Shown here piece by piece: positions 31,384 to 43,984 of a stretch of 64,000 nt of DNA. Origin of the DNA: Spongilla lacustris (Eukaryota > Porifera > Demospongiae > Spongillida > Spongillidae); the NCBI GenBank assembly GCA_949361645.1, contig OX442426.1:5898278-5962277 (forward strand). Direction: 5' to 3'. The position numbers and the translations under genes were made by a program. Position 1 is the stretch's first letter, and each line of letters begins with the position of its first letter. The notes under the pieces are model-generated. The model was not told the origin of the DNA and did not search any database. It saw only the letters and a list, made by a program, of their open reading frames with translations.

Positions 31384-33300
31384 CTTTTCATTAAACTGAA
31401 GTTCTTTTTATTTTTTACATGTGTATTAGGTATTATAAGTGATTTATCTTCAGCTACATGTAGTGTTTTAAGTGGACCTGGACAAATAATTCAGCGCATG
31501 CCAAATTGAATCATCCTTGGGTCAAAATTTGCATGTAAAATCCGTCTGAGTGTCAAAATTAATATTTATGTGGTCAATTAACTCTTCTTCTGAATGCTAT
31601 ATTTTAATAAATAAACACTGGGCAATAATGGTAACCATAAGAGAAAAAAAATGATTCCCGTTTGAATTATGATGTGCCATTTTCGTGTTTTAAAAGCGTA
31701 TATAGGAAGTTGATTCGGATGCCTTGGTAAATCATCACAGGATGGTAAACACTTCTCTCCGGACAAATCTTTTTTCCGCCCCGGTTACATTAGTATGTCG
31801 TGGGGCTGGAACCCAAATCTTTCACTTACCTATAAGGACTCCAAATTGTAATTTGATGTTTAACACTTTTTCACTATGCAGCGTATGATGCTTATCTATA
31901 TGCACAAGATAACTTAGGGAGGATTGCATTATTGATGGTAACGTCAATTGGGAGAAAGGTTAGCCATGCTGAGGTGCATGAGTTTTTCTGATATAGCCTT
32001 TTACCGTTTGACAATGTATTAAACCCAAAGGACTGAATAACCGCTTCTACCCACGCGAAAGTACGCGTGCATCCCTCATAACTACGGAAGTGGCGATAAG
32101 CTGTATAGTATAATAAGCGCTTGACTACACATGCATGCATTAATTGTAATCACATTACGTATATGCTTCCAAGAAGTTACCATTCCACTGGTGGTTATGA
32201 CTACATAAAATAAAAATAAAACATAATTGTTGCCAAATGTTCTAATAACGTGGGCTGAAATGCTGCGCACAGATATAAATATTCATGAATTTCGATACTT
32301 TTATAAATAGAACATAATTATAAAGTATTATTGTAATATACACAAACAAATTGCGACCCAAGGTTTTGCATCCAACTTTCCAGCGAACTGAACTTATTTG
32401 TTTAAAAAGAAGTCACCTTCGAGTGCCTATACCATCCCGCAGCTGCATGTGGTTGCAGCATGCAAAACCATATCCCGAACAATTTACCATGAGTCCGTAA
32501 AACTCCGTATCCATAACCTACGCTTTTCGACTGACCGCGCTTCCGCACCACCACATCGAACCGCATCGATCTAGACTCAATCCGCCCCGCACTAGGCGAT
32601 TAGTATAGTATTCATGCGTACATGAAAAGATCACGTGCACTGATGAGACTCACTCGATCCGGATCCCATAGATGCACATCGAACCGCGCTTTGAACACAT
32701 ATCGCGACTACTAAACAGTGACTTTTTGGAAGCGTATAGAATGTGGATGCATGGGTTGTCAAGCCACATTGACTCGTCTCCCAGGTGCAATAAGGGTGGG
32801 AGCGGTTTAAAAAAAAAAGGGTGGGGTGGTGAGGGTGAGTGCCCTATGACGTCGTGTAGTGTAGATACAAGTCAGTACGAAGGCTACACACACTTCACAT
32901 ACATGTACATGTCTCATTATGTAACGCGCATACTTAGAGCCGCATTTTGCTGATATTTGGCGGGGACATTCTTTAAAAGACAACTTCCGTTTTGAAGCGG
33001 CTTACCTGCGTCACTGCATGAACACGCGTCAAAGAAAAAATTTCTGGGAATGGCGATTAGCACACAGGCTATTTCCTGTACACGCGTTGACAACCGCATG
33101 CGCGTGCATGCATATTGGATGCCAATGATCGCAATTTTCGCCTCGATCCTTTATCAGTTATGCCGTATGCTCTCAAACATAATTTCGATTTCACAATCAT
33201 TCTTCATACGGATGGAAGACATATATAATTTGCAAACGGTATAGACTACAAGCACATAAAATTCATGCAGATACATTGGTTACATGTACATGCACTGCCC
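31384..33300. repeat. Downstream module of A3 joined to the B2 5' flank
   Basis: A short downstream module (exon-like segment at 31882-31958) runs to about 32.55 kb. From about 32.85 to 33.3 kb the sequence is the reverse complement of the 17.95-18.15 kb region, i.e. the B-gene upstream side. 32.55-32.83 kb recurs at about 63.0-63.24 kb. Confidence 0.6.
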
Positions 33301-33415
33301 TCAACACCATATGAGCGCTCAAATTACATGTAGATATCGTAACTAATTAATTTACGAGAGTCTTGTGGTTTACAACTACTATGTACGTGACATGGATGTC
33401 ACCACTAAGAGTAAC

Positions 33416-33423
33416 TATAAAAA
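33416..33423 (+). promoter_or_regulatory. TATA box of B2
   Basis: TATAAAAA 74 bp before the ATG; matches B1 and B3 upstream sequence. Confidence 0.6.
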
Positions 33424-33496
33424 CGTATGCTGGTAGACAATTCATCATTCGGCTCTCACTATAGAGAGGGAAAGTAAACTGATCTATTCAAACAAA

Positions 33497-34081
33497 ATGG
33501 CGGTTTGTTTCGTCGCGACTTTTCTCCTCCATTTTGTCATCGTTGTCTCTACTACTCCTCTGGAGGACATCAGAAACCATTTTCTCTACTTAAATGACTT
33601 AACCAGTACTCAATATGTAAGTGCTGCCGCCTTCCCACGTGATAATCATACATTACTCTTGCATGCATTTACGCCTGCTTATCCTTTGCAGTATCTTCTC
33701 AGCGACGTAACCAAATTTCATGCCATGTGCAAAGTTCTTAGACAAGTGAGAAGCAATCAGTGTAACGAGACCGATAGCCTGGAACATGTTAGAAATGTCA
33801 CGTGCTCCTATGTATCGGTACGTTTAGACATCTGGTGCTATTAGTGAAATGACGTCCCGTGTTCTTTGTAGCGTACCAACCCTGCCTACACATGTGAGCA
33901 AATGGTGGACGTGATATGCGTCCTTGAGGAAATCAGACTCTTGAAGATAGATCGCAACATTTCGATCACTTGGTCTAATACCATCAGCACTCAATATCAA
34001 ACTCCAAGTTCTTTCTTGCAAAGCACTGTCTGCGACTGGTTAAAGAAGACATTTGGATTACAAATCTGCGCGAATATTTAA
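33497..34081 (+). CDS. Secreted 7-Cys protein, subfamily B copy 2 (intact, 176 aa)
   Basis: Exon 1 is 33497-33817 (321 nt), donor GTACGT after SYVS. Exon 2 is 33872-34081, acceptor TTTGTAG, starting RTNPAYTC. The intron is 54 bp, phase 0. Signal peptide MAVCFVATFLLHFVIVVS. Cysteines AMC, NQC, VTC, YTC, VIC, TVC and QIC align with subfamily A. N-glycosylation sites NHT, NET, NVT and NIS. It ends CANI rather than the CV of B1. The block coding YTCEQMVDVICVLEEIRLL is nucleotide-identical to A4 for 57 nt although the flanks differ strongly. Only B copy on the plus strand; 2.1 kb downstream of A3. Function unknown. Confidence 0.82.
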
Positions 34082-34379
34082 TTACTATTATTATCATTAT
34101 TTTTATTTTGTGTGCACATATTGGTATACATGTACGTCATTTACTATGTAACTTGTTATGAATCATTGGCAATTTTGATTACTGGCTGCCATTCTGTGAG
34201 CTCTTCAGTCTTCAACTCCACAAGGATGGCAGGTGGAAATGATGATCGCGTTTAATTCTGAGATAATGCCAATCAGTTGGGACACTTAGTTGAGCTATAC
34301 TTATGATGGCTGCCAATTTTCTTTGCAAACATCGAGGTACCAATAAATAAAGCCAGTGGAACAAATGGAGGAGATGAAA

Positions 34380-34600
34380 GCTGCAGATGAATGCATGGTG
34401 GGAGCCTGACTGAGAGCCTGTGATGAAAGTGATGGTGGTGTTGATCGGGCAGTTTACAAAACCCCGGCACCACCTATACGAAGAAGGACCAAGGCAACCT
34501 GGGGGGTCTTGCCTCCATCCATTTGGTGGAGATGAATGAGGAGCAGAAAACTAGGTCTCCAATGGCAACACCAAGTATTTTAATGATTAGCTTGTCCTAA
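34380..34600 (-). pseudogene. Small reverse-transcriptase relic
   Basis: Matches part of the minus-strand relics at 20.4-20.55 and 43.75-43.95 kb (CCCGGCACCAC and CCATTTGGTGGAGATGAATG landmarks). Too short and shifted to code. Confidence 0.55.
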
Positions 34601-34619
34601 GCTTTCATCCCAGAAGGGA

Positions 34620-35190
34620 ATAATAATAAATAATACATCTAGAAACTAGCTCATGCAACATCATGCTATCCATATGTATGCCACTTGCCGTCGTGTACGT
34701 CACTTTCACAACAATATACATGCATATTGTACTGCATTGTTTTGAGAATACTAATTGCGCATGATTGCAGCACGTGTGCAAGAACCATATCCCGGACGAT
34801 TTACCAAGGCATCCGAATCCATTTCCTACGATTTTAAGATTGATTTCTGAAGTGGTGTAAATTCCAGACGGGAATCATTTTCGTCTCATTGTTACAATTA
34901 ATGCCCATACAGATGCCCATTAGGCATACCCGCGCACTCGTCAATTCAAATGTATATGAAACTTTTGACTCTTATTAATAAAGTAAGGTGCAGCTTGACT
35001 TCCACATGCAATATGATATGTTCAAACGTTATGCATTTCCATACTGATATGTATTGGTCTTTTTTTTTTTTTTTCAGCGTAGTGGTTACAATGAAATATA
35101 ATTAATTTATTCCAACAGCTACATGTAGGCCTTAGGGTATCTGCAGTAGGGTTCACTCCACCCTGCTGTAGTTACTTCACTTTCTGCCCC
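34620..35190. repeat. Distal upstream module, truncated
   Basis: Same landmarks as 20.6-21.2 kb. It is interrupted at about 35.18 kb by the retroelement 3' end. Confidence 0.65.
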
Positions 35191-35745
35191 ACAGCTATGT
35201 GACACAAGCTATAAGGTCACGTGCTAAAATATGCCTCTAAGCATGCGCTAAATAAACGTGCTTGTATACGGTACGGTGACCCACTTGCTCCATCAAACAC
35301 CACACCCACACCCAGTGCTTGCTACCGCAGACATGAAAAAGAAAAAGAAAGAGCATATGAGCAACCCATCAGGGACATAGAGCATGCCTCCTTCACCCCA
35401 ATTGTACTCTCCACTATTGGTGGAATGGGTCCAATTGCAACAACGTTTTATAAACGCCTCGTAGACCGGCTAGCTTCCAAATGGAACTCATCCTACAGCC
35501 AAACCATTGGATGGTTGCGATGCCGTCTGTCCTTTTCTCTTCTCCGCTCATCCATCTTATGCATCAGAGGAGCTCGTTCATCAAAGGGGCGTGTACCTTG
35601 CAGTGCCCCTCTCCCAGTAGAGCTAGTGCATAGTGAATCTGGACTAGAAAGCATCTAGTAGATCAATATCATTTAACTAAATCATTTAACTCGTATTGTG
35701 CATTTGCTGTATATCGAATAAATATCTGTACGTGAAAAAAAAAAT
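35180..35745 (+). mobile_element. 5'-truncated non-LTR retrotransposon 3' end
   Basis: An open frame to 35658 carries IEHASFTPIVLSTIGGMGP, FYKRLVDRLA and WLRCRLSFSLLRS...IRGARSS, a C-terminal pattern I know from reverse-transcriptase polyproteins of invertebrate retroelements. Stop TAG at 35656-35658, AATAAA at about 35718 and a 10-bp A-tract ending near 35744 follow. The next base begins the B-relic block shared with 14.55 kb. 5' truncation plus polyadenylation signal and A-tail fits target-primed insertion. Confidence 0.7.
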
Positions 35746-35819
35746 GCTTTGAACGCCAGTAATTACGTATTTCCCTTCCTACACTATTAACGTCACTATG
35801 TCAAATTGCAGGTATTAGT

Positions 35820-36110
35820 CGTAACTAATGAATTTACGCCGGAGAGTCTCGTGGTTTACAACTACTACATACATGCGTGTCACCACAAGTATTAAAATCG
35901 TCCTGCTGGTAGACAATTATGATTCGGCTCGCAATGAAGAGGCAAAATAAACGGAGCTATTATTCGCTGGGGAAGAAATGACAGTTCAGTTTGTCGCCGC
36001 TTTTCACCTCTAGCTATGTTGTCATTTTTGTCGCTATTTAATACACCTCTCGAGGACATCAAAGTCCATTTTCTCTACTTACGTATTCTTCCCACGTGAT
36101 ATTATATTAG
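35820..36110 (+). pseudogene. Exon-1 relic of subfamily B (second copy)
   Basis: Same promoter landmarks and mutated start region as the relic at 14.64 kb, including the early TAG. Slightly longer: it keeps the CTCGAGGACATCA block and CCATTTTCTCTACTTA before decaying. Confidence 0.75.
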
Positions 36111-36139
36111 GGTTAACATAATGCTTCAACGTGCTTACC

Positions 36140-36480
36140 GGCACGCTAGGTACATATAGGAGCTAGCAGTGGGAGCACGTGACATTTCTAACATGCTCTA
36201 AACTATCGGTCCCCCTTGAAATCTGGTTACGTCGCTCAGCACTTACGTACTGATTACTGCATTTAAGAAGAGGAAACGGTTTCTGGTGTCCTCCATAGTA
36301 GTAGAAACATAGATAATAGAGTACTACTCTATTATCTATGACCGAACTGTGCATGCCATTTTGCTTGCAGAAAGTAACTCCGTTTTATTTTATTGAGAGC
36401 CGAATTGTAAATTTTCTACCAGGTTATTGGTGACATCTATGTCATGTACATGGTAGTTCTAAACCACAAGACTATTAGTT
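36140..36480 (-). pseudogene. Inverted B-gene relic
   Basis: The minus strand retains TDSLEHVRNVTCSH (end of B exon 1), a decayed first half of exon 1 near 36.24-36.30 kb and B upstream sequence at about 36.35-36.48 kb. Large internal deletions. With the relic at 35.82 kb it forms an inverted pair, as at 14.6/15.1 kb. Confidence 0.65.
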
Positions 36481-36989
36481 AATTAATACATATAAATGTA
36501 CGTGCAATTTTAACGATGTTATGGTTATTACCAGTTAGTTCAATGTCCGTGTAAGAAATGTATATCTGAATTCACAGATAAAAGAATAAATCATTTTTCA
36601 TGTGCATGTGACATGTAAAATCATGTCTTCATTGGAGATGAGGCTCAAAGGTATCAATGCGCATGTGGTTAATAGGGGGTGTGGAGAGTGAGGGATGGAA
36701 ATATGTGCATTCTAAGCATGCAATTTTCAGTCCTGTAGCACTGCGAAGTCTATGCAATGAACATGCTATCCCACAAATAAACAATAAGATGCATACTCAG
36801 GTAAATCAGCAATGTTCACACTGTGCTTGGTAAAAATTTTTTTAGATACTTTGGCCACATTTGAAAGAATGTTTCTGCCATGCACTGTCACCTCAGAATA
36901 CTGCTATTTTCCTCAGCCGAAAGCTGATATAAATCGTACTTTGATGTTGTATTTGTTTTAAAAGATTTATGAAATAACATAGTATCCAC

Positions 36990-37560
36990 CACTGCCATAA
37001 GGCTTTCAGACAGTGTGTGGATGTCGACACCTCCATCATTGCCTGGGAACAAGCTCCCAGAGGAGGCCTAGGACTGCGGTCATTGTGCCACCACTCATCT
37101 GCAGCTTTCATCTCCTCCATTTGATCATCTGGCATTGGATCTCAATTGGTCCACCACCTGTCTCAAGCTATATATAGGTCTTTAACAACTTGGTATCTGC
37201 AGGGGAAGCCATGCATCACTGCCACCAAGATTGTTCTCCGTCCGTTAGGCGAACTGGTGTTACGGCCATCACCAGTTCCTCTGGCATCTCTTGGGCTGCC
37301 TTACATCAGAACTGGGCCTTCAGTAGGGCGTCTCTCTGGGCCCATTGTTGTTCTCTTTGGTCTTAAGTCAGCAATTTTAACCAAAGTCAATTGTGCTGGT
37401 CTGAATTTCCATGCATGGTTCATGGGTGATGGTGCTCTTGCAGGTCCAAGGTCTTCTTGAAGAAATCAGATGTCTTGGCTTTGCTTCAAGGGTTAGAGGA
37501 AAGAGGTAGGGAGAGGGGGTGGTTGCCATGGTATTTTGGCCCACACCTTTATTGCCTTAT
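36990..37560 (+). pseudogene. Decayed reverse transcriptase fragment (plus orientation, second block)
   Basis: Duplicate of 15.78-16.33 kb. The catalytic region reads LNFHAWFMGDGALAG, so here the first aspartate is Gly, unlike YMDD at 16.2 kb. Stops and frameshifts throughout. Confidence 0.65.
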
Positions 37561-38274
37561 CGCAAACCTTGGAGAAATGAAATACCAAATATGCTTTGAC
37601 ATGCTTGACTGGGCCTACTGACGCATTTCACACTATACACTTCCAAGAAATTGACATTCCACGACAAGTAAGCGTTATCGAGTTATTATCGTACAACGGA
37701 TTGCATTCATGTAAGCCGGTTGTAATTATGTAAAAGCAAACGAAATAATTCCACATGTACATAAATGATTGTAAAATAAAAAGCCATCTCTTTACGTAGC
37801 ACCAACCCAGCGTACACGGTGTGCATGTGAGCAGATATACTGATGCGACATTAAAATCAAAATCTTAGATCCTGAAGATATAGCTTTCACTTCAGTTGTC
37901 AGTTACCTCCATGCATTGTTATTGGTGTTTAGCATTATTATATAATACTACTGTTAGCATACATGGAAGTTAATGGACCGTTGTGTCGATGCGATAGAAA
38001 GTGTAAACATTTGTACAGTCAGCACCTTCCCACACTTGTAGGAGAATATATTGGTACCTCGGTGCAAAAGAAAATTGGCAGCCATCATAAAAATAGCTCA
38101 ACTCAGTGTCCCAACTGATTGGAATTATCTCAGAATTAAACGCGATCATCATTTCCACCTGCCATCCTTGTGGAGTTGAAGACTGAACAGCTCATAGAAT
38201 GACAGCCAGTTATTAATAATTCATTACAAGTTACGACGTACATGTATACAGATACATGCGCACAAAACGGTTTG

Positions 38275-38853
38275 TTATACGCAGATTTGTAATGCAAATG
38301 TCTTCTTTAACCAGTCGCAGACAGTGCTTTGCAAGAAAGAACTAGGAGTTTGATATTGAGTGCTGATGCTATTAGATCAAGTGATCGAAATGTTGCGATC
38401 TATCTGCAGGAGTCTGATTTCCTCAAGGACGCATATCACGTCTACCATTTGCTCACATGTGTAGGCAGGGTTGGTACGCTACAAAGAACACGGGACGTCA
38501 TTTCACTAATAGCACCAGATGTCTAAACGTACCGATACATAGGAGCACGTGACATTTCTAACATGTTCCAGGCTATTGGTCTCGTTACACTGATTGCTTC
38601 TCACTTGTCTAAGAACTTTGCACATGACATGAAATTTGGTTACGTCGCTGAGAAGATACTGCAAAGGATAAGCAGGCGTAAATGAATGCAAGAGTAATGT
38701 ATGATTATCACGTGGGTAGGTGGCAGCACTTACATATTGAGTACTGGTTAAGTCATTTAAGTAGAGATAATGGTTTCTGATGTCCTCCAGAGGTGTAGTA
38801 GAGACAACGATGACAAAATGGAGGAGAAAAGCTGCGACGAACCGAACTGCCAT
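38275..38853 (-). pseudogene. Subfamily B copy 3 with nonsense codon in exon 2
   Basis: Exon 1 is 38853-38533 (321 nt, open, signal peptide MAVRFVAAFLLHFVIVVS). Exon 2 is 38478-38275. The splice sites match B1. In exon 2 the Trp codon of the ISITW segment is TGA, about 37 codons into the exon, so the protein would lose the last two cysteines. TATA-like TATAAAAA at 38906-38913. Upstream and downstream sequence duplicates the B1 block. It could still be expressed as a truncated 5-Cys product. Confidence 0.75.
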
Positions 38854-38905
38854 TTTGTTTTCAGCTATAGCGAGAGCCGAATGATGAATTGTCTACCAGC
38901 AGACG

Positions 38906-38913
38906 TTTTTATA
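38906..38913 (-). promoter_or_regulatory. TATA box of B3
   Basis: TATAAAAA on the minus strand, 53 bp before the ATG, as in B1. Confidence 0.5.
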
Positions 38914-39239
38914 TTTACTCTTAGCGGTAACATCCATGCCATGCCTGTACATAGTACATGTAGTTGTAAACCACAAGACTCTAGTTAATTCATTAGTTAC
39001 GATATATTTAATTATTATAATATTATATACGTAATTTGAGCGCTCATATGGTGTTGAGTGTATGTGCTTGTAGTCTATACCGTTTGTGTCTCCAGTCAGA
39101 TCAGGAATGATCAGTTGTGAAATCGAAATGGTCTTTGAGAGCATACTGCATAATAATGGAGGCATTATGGCATTCAAAGCATGCAGTTTCAACCAGGAAA
39201 TAGTCTGTGTACTTACTAATCACCCTTCCCAGAATATAT

Positions 39240-40011
39240 TTCTTTGATGTGTGTCCATGCAGTGATGCAGGTCATCCGATTCAAAACAGAACTTGTCGTT
39301 TTGAAGAATGTCCCGGCCGAAAATGTGGCTCTTACGTATGTATGCGCGCGTTACATAATGAGACATGTACATGTATGTGAAGTGCGTGTAGCCGTCATAC
39401 TGACTTGTATCTACACTACACGTACCAATGCGAGGTATACCTTACATGGTAGTAATTAAGGAATATAAGTGTGAAGGTACAGCATTTAGTTTGAGGTTTT
39501 GCACCTTTCAAACAAGGCATTTGTCTAATAATGCAAGCACTTAATTAAGCCAACACACTGTACTTTCCCAACCAACTTTTAAAGATATCTATAAAACTCT
39601 GCACGAGTACAATTATGATTCTACCAGTTCAAAATCATTACTCACCCCAAGCAGGGATCTCTGCATGGCCCCCCTCCTCCCCATAGGCTGCATGGGAAGA
39701 ATATGTAACATAGAAATACTTACATATAACATTACATGTACATACTCATGTGTATGAATCACAATTGTTTTGGCAAAACCTCAAAATCCCTCAAAACTAA
39801 ATGCTATACTATCCAACTTATTCAAGGTGAAGGCTACATGTACTTCACATACATGTACATGTCTCATTATGTAATGTCTGGTCAAGGTGCATACGTAGAG
39901 CCACACATTATGTTGATAATTGAGGACATTCTTTAAACCGACAACATCCATTTTGGAGCAGCTGACCTGCGCCGGTCAATGCATGAACACGCATCAAACA
40001 AATAAATATTA
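39240..40011. repeat. Centre of the second palindrome
   Basis: 39.24-39.40 kb and its inverted counterpart 39.83-39.97 kb (shared AATGTGGCTC and CATTATGTAA landmarks) duplicate the 18.0-18.8 kb palindrome centre. No coding potential. Confidence 0.6.
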
Positions 40012-42226
40012 CACCCAGCTGACGTACTGGTGCCCAGCTGATGTACTGATGCCCAGCTGATGTACTGATGTACTGGTGCCTAGCTGATGTACTGGTGCCT
40101 AGCTGATGTACTGGTGCCCAGCTGATGTACTGGTGCCCAGCTGATGTACTGGTGCCTAGCTGATGTACTGGTGCCTAGCTGATGTACTGGTGCCTAGCTG
40201 ATGTACTGGTGCCCAGCTGATGTACTAGTGCCCAGCTGATGTACTGGTGCCCAGCTGATGTACTGGTGCCCAGCTGATGTACTGGTGCCTAGCTGATGTA
40301 CTGGTGCCCAGTTGATGTACTGGTGCCCAATTGATGCACTGGTGCCTTGCTGATGTACTGGTGCCTAGCTGATGTACTGGTGCCTAGCTGATGTACTGGT
40401 GCCTAGCTGATGTACTGGTGCCTGGCTGAAGTACTGGTGCCTAGCTGATGCACTGGTGCCTAGCTGATGCACTGGTGCCTAGCTGACATACTGGTGCCCA
40501 GCTGGTGTACTGATGCCTAGCTGGTGTACTGATGCCTAGCTGATGTACTGGTGCCCAGCTGATGTACTGGTGCCCAGCTGATGTACTGGTGCCTAGCTGA
40601 TGTACTGGTGCCCAGTTGATGTACTGGTGCCCAATTGATGCACTGGTGCCTTGCTGATGTACTGGTGCCTAGCTGATGTACTGGTGCCTAGCTGATGTAC
40701 TGGTGCCTAGCTGATGTACTGGTGCCTGGCTGAAGTACTGGTGCCTAGCTGATGCACTGGTGCCTAGCTGATGCACTGGTGCCTAGCTGACATACTGGTG
40801 CCCAGCTGGTGTACTGATGCCTAGCTGGTGTACTGATGCCTAGCTGATGTACTGGTGCCTAGCTGATGTACTGGTGCCTAGCTGATGTACTGGTGCCTAG
40901 CTGACGTACTGGTGCCTAACTGACGCACTGGTGCCCAGCTGATGTACTGGTGCCTGGCTGATGTACTGGTGCCTAGCTGATGTACTGGTGCCTAGCTGAT
41001 GTACTGATGCCTAGCTGACGTACTGGTGCCTGGCTGACGTACTGATGCCTAGCTGACGTACTGGTGCCTGGCTGACGTACTGGTGCCTGGCTGACGTACT
41101 GGTGCCCAGCTGGTGTACTGGTGCCTAGCTGATGTACTGGTGCCTAGCTGATGTACTGGTGCCTAGCTGATGTACTGGTGCCCAGCTGATGTACTAGTGC
41201 CCAGCTGATGTACTGGTGCCCAGCTGATGTACTGGTGCCCAGCTGATGTACTGGTGCCTAGCTGATGTACTGGTGCCCAGTTGATGTACTGGTGCCCAAT
41301 TGATGCACTGGTGCCTTGCTGATGTACTGGTGCCTAGCTGATGTACTGGTGCCTAGCTGATGTACTGGTGCCTAGCTGATGTACTGGTGCCTGGCTGAAG
41401 TACTGGTGCCTAGCTGATGCACTGGTGCCTAGCTGATGCACTGGTGCCTAGCTGACATACTGGTGCCCAGCTGGTGTACTGATGCCTAGCTGGTGTACTG
41501 ATGCCTAGCTGATGTACTGGTGCCCAGCTGATGTACTGGTGCCCAGCTGATGTACTGGTGCCTAGCTGATGTACTGGTGCCCAGTTGATGTACTGGTGCC
41601 CAATTGATGCACTGGTGCCTTGCTGATGTACTGGTGCCTAGCTGATGTACTGGTGCCTAGCTGATGTACTGGTGCCTAGCTGATGTACTGGTGCCTGGCT
41701 GAAGTACTGGTGCCTAGCTGATGCACTGGTGCCTAGCTGATGCACTGGTGCCTAGCTGACATACTGGTGCCCAGCTGGTGTACTGATGCCTAGCTGGTGT
41801 ACTGATGCCTAGCTGATGTACTGGTGCCTAGCTGATGTACTGGTGCCTAGCTGATGTACTGGTGCCTAGCTGACGTACTGGTGCCTAACTGACGCACTGG
41901 TGCCCAGCTGATGTACTGGTGCCTGGCTGATGTACTGGTGCCTAGCTGATGTACTGGTGCCTAGCTGATGTACTGATGCCTAGCTGACGTACTGGTGCCT
42001 GGCTGACGTACTGATGCCTAGCTGACGTACTGGTGCCTGGCTGACGTACTGGTGCCTGGCTGACGTACTGGTGCCCAGCTGGTGTACTGGTGCCTAGCTG
42101 ATGTACTGGTGCCTAGCTGATGTACTGGTGCCTAGCTGATGTACTGGTGCCTAGCTGACGTACTAGTGCCTAACTGACGCACTGGTGCCCAGCTGATGTA
42201 CTGGTGCCTAGCTGATGTACTGGTCG
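40012..42226. repeat. 2.2-kb 19-bp minisatellite (about 116 copies) with higher-order structure
   Basis: Unit CAGCTGATGTACTGGTGCC with variants (CTAG for CCAG, GACGTA, GGTGTA, TTGATG, ACTAGTG). Variant marks recur at fixed distances. The ACTAGTG variant is at about 40223 and 41192 (969 bp = 51 units). The GACATACTGGTGCCCAGCTG block is at about 40485, 40789, 41454 and 41758, i.e. spacings of 304 bp (16 units) and 969 bp. No open protein repeat on either strand. Confidence 0.97.
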
Positions 42227-43960
42227 TGTGTTGTATTGTAATGCTTGTATCTATTATAATATAGTATCATTAAAATTATTTGAAATGTACGATGTTTACT
42301 ATGTAACATTGTGATGAATTATTTGCACTGAATCTTGATTACTGGCTGTCGTTCTGTGAGCTCTTCAGTCTTCATCTCCACAAGGATGGCCGATGGAGTT
42401 GATGATCGTGCTTAATTCCAATCAGTTGGGACACTGAGTTGAGCTATGTATTTATGGTGGCTGCCAATTTTCTTTGCAACGACATTGAGGTACCAATACA
42501 TTCCATGGCAAGTGTAGGCAGTTGATGATTGTATAACTCTAAAGCACCAACCAACAGTCCATTAACCTTCATGTATGCATCAAAACGATTCACTGTTAAA
42601 GTGTTATAATGCTAAACACCATTAATAATGCATGGAGGTAACTGACTACTGATGTGAAAAATTTGGCATTTGCACATAATGTCGAAAGCTATCATCAGGA
42701 TCTATGAATTTGATTTTAACATGATATTGCATCAGTATAATTCTGCTCACATATACACTGTGTTGGTCTACGTAAAGAGGTAAGATGTAGAAATAACACT
42801 TACGGTTTAACAAAATTCACAGTTCTTAAGCAAATACAGACAGAAAGATCAGTAGTCCATTGCATCGACCTGCATGTCTGCCACCTACAATGATATTATA
42901 AGGATTGCCCTGGCATTTGCTCTCACAAGCACAATGCTCAATCTGCGCAAAGAGGTGGGTTCTTTATTTCACAATGTACATGTAGAATTATTTCGCTTGC
43001 TTAATAATTATTACACTTACATGAATGCAATACATGGTATGGCGATAACTGGATTACGTTGACTTGTCATGGAATGTCAACTTCTTGGAAGCGTATAGTG
43101 TATGAAATGCATGAGTAACCCAGTCAAAGATGCCAAAGCATATTTGGCATTTCATTTTTTCCAAGGTTTGTAATGAGGAAGTAAAGCTGTGGGCTTAAAA
43201 GGTTTACTGTTAAGATTAGAAATGGCGTGGTCATACACACATGGCCAAATAACCATGGCAACCACCCCCTCTCCACCACCTCTTTGAAGCAAAGCCAAGA
43301 CATTCCTCGCAGAAGACCTTAAACCTGCAAGAGCACCATCACCCATGTACCAGGCATGGAAATTCAGACCAGCACAAATGTCTCTGGTTGAAATTGCTGA
43401 CTCCAGGACGTTTAAGACCAAAGAGAACAACAATGGGCCCAGAGAGATGCCCTACTGAAGGCCCAGTTCTGAGGTAAGGCAATCTAAGAGATGCCAGAGG
43501 AACAGGTGATTGCCCTAACGCTATTTCACCCAAGGAGAACAGTCTCGGTGGCAGTGATGGCTTCCCCTGGAGATGCCAAGTTGTTAAACAGCTCCATAGC
43601 TTGTGACAGGTGGTGGACCGATTGAGATCCAAAACCAGATAACCAAATGAAGGAGATGAAAGCTGCAGATGAGTGTTGAGACAATGACCGCAGTTCTAGG
43701 CCTCCTCTGGTTGCTCATGCACTGTCTGAAAACCCTACAGATGTCATCATCTAAACGACTGAGAGCCTTTGATGAAAGTGATGGTGGTGTTGATCGGGCG
43801 GTTTACAAAACCCCGGCACCACTTATACGAAGAAGGACCAAGGCAACCTGAGGGGGTCTTGCCTCCATCCATTTGGTGGAGATGAATGAGGTCTGGAGCA
43901 GAAAACTAGGTACAGGTCTCCAAGGCAACACCAAGTATTTTAATGTTTGGCTTGTCCTAA
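42227..43960. repeat. Right arm of second palindrome
   Basis: Duplicates 18.84-20.56 kb and is the inverted counterpart of about 37.0-38.2 kb. Ends in the reverse-transcriptase relic. Confidence 0.65.
43090..43960 (-). pseudogene. Decayed reverse transcriptase fragment (minus orientation, second block)
   Basis: The minus strand encodes LFSLVLNVLESA and LNFHAWYMGDGALAG (second aspartate retained, first replaced by Gly), then shifts frame. Upstream coding relic WMEARPPQVALVLLRI near 43.8-43.9 kb. Confidence 0.65.
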
Positions 43961-43984
43961 GCCTTCCAGAAGGTAAAAATAATA

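Noticed and set aside
33824..34021. Small minus-strand frame starting MQERTWSLILS, with plus-strand partners at 17108 and 38329
   Set aside because: Antisense shadow of exon 2 of the B genes.
40012..42226. CRISPR-like regularly spaced repeat
   Set aside because: The 19-bp units are directly abutting with no unique spacers, in a clearly eukaryotic context; it is a minisatellite.
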